From Nocardia altamirensis NBRC 108246 (GTDB taxonomy: Bacteria > Actinomycetota > Actinomycetes > Mycobacteriales > Mycobacteriaceae), in contig NZ_BDAY01000003.1 of the NCBI RefSeq assembly GCF_001612685.1, forward strand, positions 62,001 through 126,000: a stretch of 64,000 nucleotides of DNA, written 5' to 3'. Under the pieces are notes generated by a model that was not told the origin of the DNA, did not search any database, and saw only the letters and a list, made by a program, of their open reading frames with translations. Below are positions 9,226 to 17,440 of this stretch, in pieces (position 1 is the first letter of the stretch; every line of letters begins with the position of its first letter). The position numbers and the translations under genes are program-made.

Positions 9226-10446
9226 TCAACCCGCCGCGGGCACCTGATCGGTGATGATCATGTAGAAGACACTGCCGTCATGCGAAGGGGCTTGCAGCGG
9301 CGGCGTCAACAGTTGATCCGTCGTGTACTGAAGCACCCGAATCGGACTGTCGTCTTGGTGGATCGAGTTGTTCGCACCGACCCAGGTTTGCGACTCCGGT
9401 TCGAGGAAGGTGAAATCGAAATTCGAGTTTCCGCCCGGCTTGGCCAGTTGCCGATCCATCGACATATCGACCTGCCAGGTCTCGGGGTTCGGCTCGAACG
9501 CCAACGGATTGGGGGCCAGGGTGCCGACGAGACCTTCCGGGTCGCTCGTCGCACTCTGTCCGGTCCAGAACTTGTGATGCACCGTCACGACGTTCCACTG
9601 GTCAGGGGGACTGCTCGGCAGATCGCGACAGAGGCTCGGCATCTGCGACAGCATTTCGTCGTCGGCGATCATGCGCTTGACCGCATCGGCATCGGGGGCA
9701 TTCCGGAATATGTGCATCAATTTTTCCTCGTACTGAGAAACTCTTTCGAGCGTATTCCAGTTGCCTTCCCTCCTGAGTTCGACACGACGCTCGAGCAATC
9801 TCGTGCGGACTTCTTGCGGCATCTTTCCGTGGGTAGCCTCTGCTAGTTTTTCGCCTCTCTTCAGGATCTGCTCGGCGCCGCGGAGAACGTTGCCGGTGTG
9901 CGCGGTCTGTTGTAGCTCATGATTTCTTTCGGCCTCGTCCCGCAGCTTTCTCAACTCGCGAAGCGTGGCGGTTGCCCTGTCATCCTGCAACAACAAGTTA
10001 TCGACAACGGCGAGCTCTCGGTGCGCTGTCGGATCGAAGAATGCGTTGTGCTGCGGCAACATTTCGCCCTTGGTCAAACCGAGGTAGTGATTGACGACTC
10101 CGAGGCAGCCGGTGCTGGTGATGGTGTCGATGTCTTCGAAAGTCGGCTCGCGGCCCGTTCGTTGCTCGAATCGGTGTAGGTACTCCCGGACCGTCCATAC
10201 GCGTGGCGGCGCCAACCCGCGCGGCGCCGTCGTGGTGCGTTCGAACGGTGGCACGGGGGTGTCGGCTGGAGTCCTGTCGGCGTGCTCGAACCGCTGATCG
10301 TGCGCCATAAACTCGCGGCGATCCGTCACCACCTTGTCGGCGGCTGTCCGATAGCGTGGGCTGACTCCCAAGCCGGTGATCCACGCGAGACGGTCGCCGA
10401 TGCGCTGGGTGATCCGGGCGAGCACTTCTTTGGCTTGGCTGAGCAA
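9226..10446 (-). CDS. microbial transglutaminase-like protein without signal peptide
   Basis: The 406-residue protein shares the landmarks of Streptomyces mobaraensis-type transglutaminase in order: STGCLGVVNHYLG (nucleophile Cys, here C114), TVHHKFWTGQ (compare YSKHFWSGQ), WQVDMSMDRQ (compare LVDMSRDRN), SNFDFTF (catalytic Asp, here D344), and a final FYMIITDQVP strand. Where the family has the catalytic His in WTHGNH, this protein reads WVGANN (G357); the nearest His is H363. The first 80 residues are hydrophilic and helical with no export signal. The start is TTG 10446 behind GAGGATGG. It could be an effector domain protein, an intracellular crosslinker or a degenerate enzyme. Homology is read by eye. 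Confidence 0.72.
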   Translation of the reverse strand: MLSQAKEVLARITQRIGDRLAWITGLGVSPRYRTAADKVVTDRREFMAHDQRFEHADRTPADTPVPPFERTTTAPRGLAPPRVWTVREYLHRFEQRTGREPTFEDIDTITSTGCLGVVNHYLGLTKGEMLPQHNAFFDPTAHRELAVVDNLLLQDDRATATLRELRKLRDEAERNHELQQTAHTGNVLRGAEQILKRGEKLAEATHGKMPQEVRTRLLERRVELRREGNWNTLERVSQYEEKLMHIFRNAPDADAVKRMIADDEMLSQMPSLCRDLPSSPPDQWNVVTVHHKFWTGQSATSDPEGLVGTLAPNPLAFEPNPETWQVDMSMDRQLAKPGGNSNFDFTFLEPESQTWVGANNSIHQDDSPIRVLQYTTDQLLTPPLQAPSHDGSVFYMIITDQVPAAG

Positions 10447-10599
10447 CCATCCTCACCCGGTAGTCCGCGGCCCCCTCGAGTGCAGCAGATGCTACTGTCG
10501 CGCGCCGCGCCGGGTGCGCTCGTCTTCTCGGCAGTGGGAGGCCGTGACGCCAATTGGGTTGGGTGTGCTGGATTCCCGTCGGTCGGGTGTGGCCGACGA

Positions 10600-10619
10600 G
10601 GTTCGGTCGGTGCCGAACC
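10600..10619 (-). terminator. short hairpin after the alcohol dehydrogenase gene
   Basis: GGTTCGG (10600-10606) pairs with CCGAACC (10613-10619) across a six-base loop, beginning 15 bases past the stop codon of the minus-strand dehydrogenase gene. No T-tract follows, so termination is plausible but not assured. Confidence 0.35.
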
Positions 10620-10634
10620 CCGTCGGGCGTCGGG

Positions 10635-11699
10635 TCATGGCACGAGGACCGCCGCGCCGGTGAACCGGCCACCCTTGAGGTCGCGCAACGCCTTGTCCGC
10701 CTCGTCGAGGGAGTACTTGTTTGCCGTCACGCGCAGTGGATGCGCGGTGACATAGTCCATGAATTCCCGTGCGTCGTCGAGGGTATTGGCGGTGACGCTA
10801 CGAATCTGCTTCTCCCAGAACAGGTCGCGGTGGTAGTCCATCGCCGGGATGTCGGGCAGGTAGATGGTGGGCAGCACCAGGATCCCGCCGGGGACCAGCG
10901 CCTGCAGCGCGGGCAACATCAGATCGCCGACCGGCGGGAACAACAGGGCCGCGTCCAACGGCTCGGGCGGCGGATCGGTGACACCTTGCGCCGAGCTGGC
11001 GCCGAGCTCGATCGCCAGCTCCATGGCGTCGGTTCTGCGGGTCATCACGTGCACCCGCGCGCCACGGGCCAGCGCCAGTTGGGCGGCGATATGTCCGCTG
11101 CCACCGAAGCCGTAGATACCGACGACACCGCCCTCGGGCAGGTCGGCGAGATTGAGCGCCCGGTAGGCGCTCACCCCGGCACACAACAGCGGCGCCGCTT
11201 CGAGATCGGAGTACTGCTCCGGCAATGCGACAGCGAAATCCTCTGGCACCGTCGCGAATTCGGCGAACCCGCCGTCACTGTCCCAGCCGGTGTACTCCGA
11301 TTCCTGGCAGAGGTTTTCCGCGCCGGTGATACAGAACCGGCAGGTGCGGCAGGTGCGGCGCAGCCACGAGATGCCGACCCGGCTACCGATCGGTGTGCTG
11401 GTGGCCGACCCGCCCGCCACGACCTCGCCGATCACCTCGTGGCCGGGTATGACGTGCTCGCGGTGCACCGGAAGATCGCCCATGGTGACGTGCAGATCGG
11501 TGCGGCACACGCCGCAGGCGAGCACCCGAACCAGCAGCTCGTCGATGGCCGGCTCGGGGACCGGCGCGGAACCCGGTGCCACCGGATTGCCGGCGAGCGG
11601 TCCAGGTTCGGTGACCCGCCAGACCCGCATCGTCGTCGGTGTGCCGGGCATTCGCGGCCCGGATAGGTTCAGCTCATTCGAGGTGCTGACGTTGCCCAT
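10635..11699 (-). CDS. zinc-dependent alcohol dehydrogenase (MDR superfamily)
   Basis: The 354-residue cytosolic oxidoreductase has the zinc-ADH marks: catalytic-zinc Cys in ACGVCRTD, GHEVIGEVV, the structural-zinc loop CRTCRFCITGAENLC, and the Rossmann motif GFGGSG in VGIYGFGGSGHIAAQLAL. It matches the AdhA-like zinc-binding group, which interconverts alcohols and aldehydes with NAD(P). The first 25 residues are variable; a second Met at MRVWRV is an alternative start. A perfect 15-bp dyad about 100 bases upstream may regulate it. No linked pathway gene is visible. Confidence 0.87.
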   Translation of the reverse strand: MGNVSTSNELNLSGPRMPGTPTTMRVWRVTEPGPLAGNPVAPGSAPVPEPAIDELLVRVLACGVCRTDLHVTMGDLPVHREHVIPGHEVIGEVVAGGSATSTPIGSRVGISWLRRTCRTCRFCITGAENLCQESEYTGWDSDGGFAEFATVPEDFAVALPEQYSDLEAAPLLCAGVSAYRALNLADLPEGGVVGIYGFGGSGHIAAQLALARGARVHVMTRRTDAMELAIELGASSAQGVTDPPPEPLDAALLFPPVGDLMLPALQALVPGGILVLPTIYLPDIPAMDYHRDLFWEKQIRSVTANTLDDAREFMDYVTAHPLRVTANKYSLDEADKALRDLKGGRFTGAAVLVP

Positions 11700-11794
11700 C
11701 GGAATCCATTTCTGTGCGATCTGGCGTGACTCTTAGGTGGGCACGCTAGGCGCATAGGTAGGTTCGTCGAATCAGTGTCAGCGTCGGTCTTGCT

Positions 11795-11809
11795 GATAGA
11801 TCATCTATC
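11795..11809 (-). promoter_or_regulatory. 15-bp perfect palindrome between the dehydrogenase and DUF4254 genes
   Basis: GATAGAT (11795-11801), C, then ATCTATC (11803-11809) form a perfect dyad in an otherwise gene-free stretch (11700-12020). It lies about 95 bases upstream of the dehydrogenase start and 210 upstream of the DUF4254 start, so the dehydrogenase is the likelier target. The rest of the 320-base gap shows only AT-richer sequence (for example TCATATAT near 11985) fitting divergent promoters. Confidence 0.45.
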
Positions 11810-12020
11810 GGAAGATTGCCTTTCTCAATGCTGGGAAGTGGGTCTCGACATGGCACGTATCCTGAGTTTGTCCCTGTTCATGGCCTCGACACCCTCGGAT
11901 ATCATTGGCGATTCCTCATTTTGACTTCCGGGGCACAATTCGAGTTTCGATGAATGGCGATGGGCTGCGGTATTTTGCCGCTGTCATATATCGGCGGTGC
12001 ATATTATGGAGAATTCGCAC

Positions 12021-12527
12021 ATGGTGTTTCCGCGACGGAACCGTCGGCTCGTCGTGGAGGGCGCGAGTGCAGGCCGGATCGAACCGTTGCTGTCCGCGGA
12101 GGAGTTACTCGACGCCATCCGCGGCTCACTCGACAACAATCATCCGCTCGCGCGCTTGGCATTTCGGCTCGCCGATCTGCACCGTGGTGACGAGAGCACG
12201 GACGGTGCGGCCGCGCACCGCGGCGCACAGGCCGATCTCGTGCACGACATCGATGTGTGGATCGAACGCATCGTGCCGCAGCATCGCCGCGGCGGCACGG
12301 TGCACACCGAAACATTGGGTTCGGTCATCGATCGCATGGCGGCCGCGCAGGTTCGCGCGGACGCCGTGCTGACGGGAAACCCGAACGCGAGCGCACCCGA
12401 GGTGCACGCGGCGTGGTATCGCCTCGCCGAACTCGTCGACGGCTACAACGATCTGGTGACCGCGGTAGTCGCCGGGCACCGGCGGCTACCGGTGCCCCAT
12501 CGGATGAGCGGTGACCTCGCCGGCTGA
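12021..12527 (+). CDS. DUF4254-domain protein
   Basis: The 168-residue soluble protein contains HPLARLAFRLADLHR and later VDGYNDLVTAV, the pattern of DUF4254 proteins, all-helical and of unknown biochemical role. ATG 12021 is chosen because GGAGAA sits 7 bases upstream; ATGs at 11997 and 12006 are in frame but lack a ribosome site. It converges on the STAND/LuxR gene with four bases between the stops. Its position beside a STAND regulator suggests a link but nothing in the sequence proves one. Confidence 0.65.
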   Translation: MVFPRRNRRLVVEGASAGRIEPLLSAEELLDAIRGSLDNNHPLARLAFRLADLHRGDESTDGAAAHRGAQADLVHDIDVWIERIVPQHRRGGTVHTETLGSVIDRMAAAQVRADAVLTGNPNASAPEVHAAWYRLAELVDGYNDLVTAVVAGHRRLPVPHRMSGDLAG

Positions 12528-12531
12528 CGAG

Positions 12532-15111
12532 CTAGCGGGCCCGAGCGCGACGACGTTCGATCTCACCGGCGACCCGTGGCTGCTGATCGGCGGGGACGAG
12601 GGCATGGATGTCCTCGCGCGAACTGATGGCCAATTTGTGCAGGATCGAGGCCATCTGGGCGTCCACCGTCCGGTTCGAACTGCCGCGCCGGGTGGCGATC
12701 GCCGAGTTGGTCCACCCGGCCGCCGCCAGCACCGCGACATCCTGTTCGGCGGCGGACAATTCATGCCACGCCGAAGGCCGATACTGCCGGACCGGGTGGT
12801 CCACCGGCAGCCGGTCCAGGGACAAGGTGCCGAGCGCCAGTTGGGCCACCTCGCCCAGTTCCGGTCGCAACATCGCGCCCTCGCGTTCGGCGGCGGCGAA
12901 TGCCTCCGGCCCGAGCACCTGGCGTGCTACCTCGGCGGCCTTCTCCGTCTCATCTGAGAACGGGCCGAGATTCTTGATGTCGGCGCCGACGCGGTGCCGC
13001 AAGGTCGCGGCGCCGCCGGTGAGCCGCGCGATTTCCAGCGACCACCGCAGCACCTGCTCCGGTTGTCTGCCCTGCGGTGCGCGGGCGTCGGCGACCTGCT
13101 GCGCGAGCGCCCATGCCAGGAAATGGATCGCCCAGACCGCGCCCCATTGGTCTCTGGTCGAATCCTGGTAGGCCAACGCCTTTCGGAGGATGGTGACCGC
13201 CTGCAGCGGGTCGCCGTGCTTGGTCAGCGCAAGCGCCCAGGCCATTTCGGCCCACGATTGGGTCCACAGCGCGCCGGACTCGGTGACGGTCGCCACATAC
13301 GCAGCGGTGATCTCGCGTGCCTCCTTGGCGGTGCCGAGGAATCCCGCGGCAAGCGCCCGGAACAATTCGGCCATCGCGGCGCCGCCAGGATCGCCCATGG
13401 CGGCGAACTGTTTGCTTGCCCTGGCCAGCACCGGGATCGCGCAGGGTGCGCGGTCCACCAGCATCAACTGGCACCCTCTCGCGAATTCCACCGGCGGCGG
13501 CAGACCGAGATCACGCGTGGGTTCGGACCGCCAGTCGGCCGCGCTCGCCTCGGGAAGGCACAGCGCGACACACTGGTCAAGCGTCCGCATGGCCTCATCG
13601 ACCTTGCCCTGGCAGAGGCCGACCCAGCTGATCAGCGCCAAGGCCCCGACTTCGAGTTCGCGCGGCGGCGGGTCGAGCGCGCGGGTGGCGGCCAACGTTT
13701 GTTCGGCCCAGCGCCGAGCCTCGCGCAGCGAACCTTTGTAGAACGGGACGCGAGAGCCGATCAACCCGACGGCGATCTCCAGGCCGACTTGCGCCTCCCC
13801 CGGGGTGGCCAGGCTGCCGTCGATGGCGCTGAGAATGTTGTCCCATGCCGCGCGGGCCCAGTTCAACAACTCCACCTCGGCGGTGCTGTACCACGCGGAC
13901 TGGATGCGGGCGACCATGTCGCGGTAGTACCTGCGGTGGCGTCCGGTCAGTCGGGTCCACTCGTCGCCCGGGTGATCGAGCAGCCGCTGTTGGGCGAACA
14001 CGCGGCAGCTCTCCAGCAGCGAGTACCTGACCGCGCTCGGTGTCATGTGCACCAGGACCAGCGACTGGTCGCTGAGCCGTTCGAGCAGTCCGGCGACCTC
14101 GTCGACGGCAATGGAATCCGCGCTGCCGTCGGCGTCCGCGTCGGCGCAGACCGCCTCGATCGCGGCTAATTCCGCGCCGACGTCACCATCGGCCGCGCTG
14201 CCCTTGTCGTCCGGTGCGATGTCATAGCCCGCCGAGAACACCGACATCCGTTCGAAAAGCAGGCGCTCTTTCGGCGCGCACAGGTCATAGGACCACGCGA
14301 TGACGTTGCGGATCCCCTGCTGGCGCTCGTCGGCTCCGGCGCGCGGCCCGTGCGACCAGGTGAGCCTGCGATCGCCTGCACCGCCGGTGAGGTCGTCCAA
14401 GATCATCAGCAGCGGCTGGCGGCGCAGCCGCGCGGCCGCCAACTGGATGTGCAGCGGATGGTTGTGCACGTGCCTGCAGATCGAGTCGGCGAGGGTGACC
14501 TGGTCCTCGTCGACGATGGCGTGGCCGGACAGTTCGGCGCGCTGCCGGAAGAAGTCCAGCGCATGCCCGCGCGACAGCGGGGGGACCGGGACGAGTTGTT
14601 CGTCGACCCAGCCGATCGCCTCACGGCTGGTCGCCAGCACGGTCAGGCCGGGCACCGCGTCCAGCAGGCCGGTGATCACCTGGCCCGCGCCGTCGAGCAC
14701 GTGCTCGCAATTGTCGAGCACCAGCACCGACTGCCCCTTCGTCACGGAGCCACCGAGCGTATCGATCAGCGTCTCCCACACCGATCGCCCGGAATAGTCG
14801 GCCTCGACGATCGAATGCGCGATCTCCTCCGCGACCGTTTCCGCGCTCGCGCCCTTGGCCAGCCTGGCCAGGCGCGCCCAGCGCACCGGCAGGTGTTTGG
14901 CTTTGTGGTACCGGTGCACGGCTTCGGCGGCCAGCCGGGTCTTGCCGATGCCACCCGCGCCGATCAGGGTGATCAGCGGGGCCGAGCTCATTAAGAGGGT
15001 ATTGATATGTTCGAGCTCGGATTCTCGGCCGATGAAGTCGTTGGTTGTTGCCGGTGGTAGCGCACCAGCTTTGCGCGAACGTGGTGCTGACACATTTGTG
15101 AGACTAGTCAT
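12532..15111 (-). CDS. STAND (NB-ARC) ATPase with C-terminal LuxR helix-turn-helix, paralogue 2
   Basis: 859 residues with the same order as the other three copies. GAGGIGKT is at residues 51-58, VLVLDNCEHV near 125-135, then ATSREAIGW, a long helical sensor region, and the LuxR helix-turn-helix (AGWTNSAIATRRG, then KLAISSR) near 783-835, closed by an Arg-rich tail. ATG 15111 has only a weak upstream ribosome site. Unlike the copies at 32 and 59 kb, it has no large WXG100-like gene next to it; its neighbours are a DUF4254 gene and nadB. Confidence 0.87.
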   Translation of the reverse strand: MTSLTNVSAPRSRKAGALPPATTNDFIGRESELEHINTLLMSSAPLITLIGAGGIGKTRLAAEAVHRYHKAKHLPVRWARLARLAKGASAETVAEEIAHSIVEADYSGRSVWETLIDTLGGSVTKGQSVLVLDNCEHVLDGAGQVITGLLDAVPGLTVLATSREAIGWVDEQLVPVPPLSRGHALDFFRQRAELSGHAIVDEDQVTLADSICRHVHNHPLHIQLAAARLRRQPLLMILDDLTGGAGDRRLTWSHGPRAGADERQQGIRNVIAWSYDLCAPKERLLFERMSVFSAGYDIAPDDKGSAADGDVGAELAAIEAVCADADADGSADSIAVDEVAGLLERLSDQSLVLVHMTPSAVRYSLLESCRVFAQQRLLDHPGDEWTRLTGRHRRYYRDMVARIQSAWYSTAEVELLNWARAAWDNILSAIDGSLATPGEAQVGLEIAVGLIGSRVPFYKGSLREARRWAEQTLAATRALDPPPRELEVGALALISWVGLCQGKVDEAMRTLDQCVALCLPEASAADWRSEPTRDLGLPPPVEFARGCQLMLVDRAPCAIPVLARASKQFAAMGDPGGAAMAELFRALAAGFLGTAKEAREITAAYVATVTESGALWTQSWAEMAWALALTKHGDPLQAVTILRKALAYQDSTRDQWGAVWAIHFLAWALAQQVADARAPQGRQPEQVLRWSLEIARLTGGAATLRHRVGADIKNLGPFSDETEKAAEVARQVLGPEAFAAAEREGAMLRPELGEVAQLALGTLSLDRLPVDHPVRQYRPSAWHELSAAEQDVAVLAAAGWTNSAIATRRGSSNRTVDAQMASILHKLAISSREDIHALVPADQQPRVAGEIERRRARAR

Positions 15112-15511
15112 CTATTTGCCGTTATGGGCCGCGAATCCGGTTGTGCGAGTCCGGAAGTCTGTCGTCGGCGTACCCGGTGCCGGGCATGCCGATCCGTGAC
15201 AGGGCATGCGCTGTGGCTACTGGGTGATCAGCGCGATAGCAGTGTACTCGGTTCGCGGCCTAATTGGTCGACCGTTCAATCTGGGCCGTTATCGCCGCGC
15301 CGAGCGGGGAGACGTCGAAGGGTTGCCCCGGTGGCATCCACGAATTGCGAGCGGGCCCGCCATCGCCGCGAATGCAGTCGCGCGGGAGATGTCGCAACTT
15401 CCGGCAGAGTAAACCGCGAGAGCAGAACTGATCGACAGCGCTACCGGTCGGCCGCGCGTGACCTGTCGAATTCCCATCGAAGGGATTGGCCGAGAGTTCG
15501 CCACCAGCGGG
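15112..15511. other. 400-bp gap without a supported gene
   Basis: This lies upstream of paralogue 2 and downstream of nadB. Two short open frames (15206-15412 plus, 15289-15504 minus) exist, but their third-position GC is well below that of neighbouring genes and neither has a ribosome site. It presumably holds the promoter of paralogue 2; no clear -35/-10 pair or dyad was found. Confidence 0.4.
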
Positions 15512-17116
15512 TCACCGGCTGAGCACCGGGTGTCCGTCGTCGTCCAGCCGCACCGAGAAGCTTTGGCGCAGAAGGTCGTCAGGGTCGGGATGGTCGGACC
15601 GGGTGTGGCAGCCCCGGCTTTCGGTGCGGGCCGCGGCGGCGAGCAGCACCGTTTGTGCCGCCAGGGTCAGGGCGGTGTCCTCGATTCCGGCGAAGAGCTC
15701 AGCGGGCGGGTGGGCCTCCGGTCCCCGCTCTGTCGTCTCCGCGGCCTTGGCGCGCAGCGTTCGATGTTGTGCCATACCGGCTTTCATCCGCTCGTGCGCC
15801 TCGTCGAGCCCGGCTCGATCGCGCACGATCGAGGCATGATCGGTCATCAGCTGTTGGAGCAGTCTGCGATCGGCGGCGTGGTCTACCCGAGCGGGGATGT
15901 CGCGCACCCGCACTCGGACACCGCGGCGTTCGGCGGCGGCCGCACCGACTCGTGCGCCGACGACGAGACCTTCCAGCAAGCTGTTGGACGCCAACCGATT
16001 CGCGCCGTGCAGTCCCGTTCTGGCGACCTCGCCCGCGGCATAGAGGCCGGGGATCGGAGTGCGGCCGTGCGGATCGGTCACCACGCCGCCACATTGATAG
16101 TGCGCGGCAGGAGCGACCGGGATCAGCTCGGCCTCGGGATCGATGCCCGCCGCGCGACAGGATCCGGTGATCGTCGGAAACCGTTGGCCGAAACCGGTTA
16201 TGGCGCGCGCGTCCAGATAGACGTGATCGGTGCCGAGCGCGCGCATCCTGGTTGCGATGGCCCGCGCCACCACGTCACGGGGTGCGAGGTCGCCACGCGG
16301 ATGAACACCGGCGGTCACCGAGTTCCCGTCCGCATCCACCAGCACCCCGCCCTCGCCGCGCACCGCCTCGCTGATCAACGGCCGCCGACCCCGCCCACCC
16401 TGCGTGTACAGCACGGTCGGGTGGAACTGCACGAACTCGAGGTCGGCAACGGCGGCACCGGCGCGCAGGGCAAGTGCGATGCCGTCGCCGGTGGCGCCGG
16501 GCGGGTTGGTGCTCGACGCGTACAGCTGGCCGAGGCCGCCGGTGGCCAAGAGCGCGGCAGGCGTGTGCACAACACCGAATCCCTTGTCGGACAGCACGAC
16601 AACGCCATGGATGCCGTTCGGTCCGGTGACGATGTCCCGCGCCGCCGTGCCGAACAGCACCGGCAATCCCGCCGCGTTGAGCGTGCGCTGTACCTCGGCG
16701 CCGGTCGCGTCGCCACCCGCGTGGATGACCCGCCTGGTGCTGTGCCCGCCCTCCCTGGTGCGCGCGACCGCGCCGTCGGCGCGGGTGTCGAACACCGCGC
16801 CGAGCCGGGTCAGCGCGGCCACCGCGTGCGGTCCGCCCCCGACGACGGACCGCACCGCGGCCGGATCACATAATCCCGCACCGGCGTCAACGGTGTCGCG
16901 CACATGGGATGTCACCGAATCACCCTGCGGCGCAACAACAGCAATCCCGCCCTGGGCGTAGTGGGTCGCGGTGTCGAGCGGGCCGCCTTTGGCGAGCACC
17001 AACACCCGCAGCCCCCGCGCCACCGCCGTGCGAGCGGCGGTGAGTCCGGCGATGCCACCGCCGATCACCACCAGATCGGCATCCGATTCCCACTCGATCG
17101 TCGGCACTGTCGCCAC
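15512..17116 (-). CDS. nadB: L-aspartate oxidase NadB
   Basis: The 534-residue flavoprotein would oxidise L-aspartate to iminoaspartate, the first step of de novo NAD synthesis. Marks include the FAD dinucleotide fold VVIGGGIAGLTAA (residues 16-28), THYAQGGIAVV, the active-site strand EFVQFHPTVLY, HPRGDLAPRDVVARAI and the C-terminal NRLASNSLLEGLVVG. GTG 17116 is preceded by AGGAGAGGAG, a strong ribosome site. In related organisms nadB usually sits in a nadA-nadB-nadC operon; neither nadA nor nadC is next to it here, so it is either a separated or a second copy. Confidence 0.92.
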   Translation of the reverse strand: MATVPTIEWESDADLVVIGGGIAGLTAARTAVARGLRVLVLAKGGPLDTATHYAQGGIAVVAPQGDSVTSHVRDTVDAGAGLCDPAAVRSVVGGGPHAVAALTRLGAVFDTRADGAVARTREGGHSTRRVIHAGGDATGAEVQRTLNAAGLPVLFGTAARDIVTGPNGIHGVVVLSDKGFGVVHTPAALLATGGLGQLYASSTNPPGATGDGIALALRAGAAVADLEFVQFHPTVLYTQGGRGRRPLISEAVRGEGGVLVDADGNSVTAGVHPRGDLAPRDVVARAIATRMRALGTDHVYLDARAITGFGQRFPTITGSCRAAGIDPEAELIPVAPAAHYQCGGVVTDPHGRTPIPGLYAAGEVARTGLHGANRLASNSLLEGLVVGARVGAAAAERRGVRVRVRDIPARVDHAADRRLLQQLMTDHASIVRDRAGLDEAHERMKAGMAQHRTLRAKAAETTERGPEAHPPAELFAGIEDTALTLAAQTVLLAAAARTESRGCHTRSDHPDPDDLLRQSFSVRLDDDGHPVLSR

Positions 17117-17337
17117 GGCTCCTCTCCTTGTCGATCTGCAGGTGTCGGCTCATCGAGAGGCCTAGGCGGACAACGTCATCGGCCTCTGGGCGGCTTGGTG
17201 AGCGGTGCGTGCACGGGCGGCGGGCGTCGCGTGCTCATTGAGCGTTCTCCGGTCCGTAGGGCTTGCACATCGGGTGGTGCGGCTACGGATGCGGACGCGA
17301 CTGCGTAGGAATGACACCCCCGACTCGCCGTGACCCA

Positions 17338-17366
17338 TTGAATGTACCGATGTTTAACGGTACATT
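17338..17366 (+). promoter_or_regulatory. promoter with embedded 9-8-9 dyad upstream of the MFS gene
   Basis: TTGAAT (17338-17343) and TACATT (17361-17366) are spaced by 17 bases, a good vegetative-type promoter. Overlapping both is the inverted repeat AATGTACCG (17341-17349), eight bases, CGGTACATT (17358-17366), perfect over nine bases per arm. The same -35 sequence, spacing and dyad geometry recur at 29115-29143. A repressor on this site would block RNA polymerase. Confidence 0.65.
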
Positions 17367-17440
17367 ATTTGACGTGGAACGTGAGGCAGGACACATCGCG
17401 CCAGCGCTGTGGATCACAACATCGAGGCGGAGGTAACGCG

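Noticed and set aside
15206..15412. 68-residue plus-strand frame in the gap upstream of STAND paralogue 2
   Set aside because: Third-position GC is about 68%, well below neighbouring genes; there is no ribosome site and no recognisable protein pattern.
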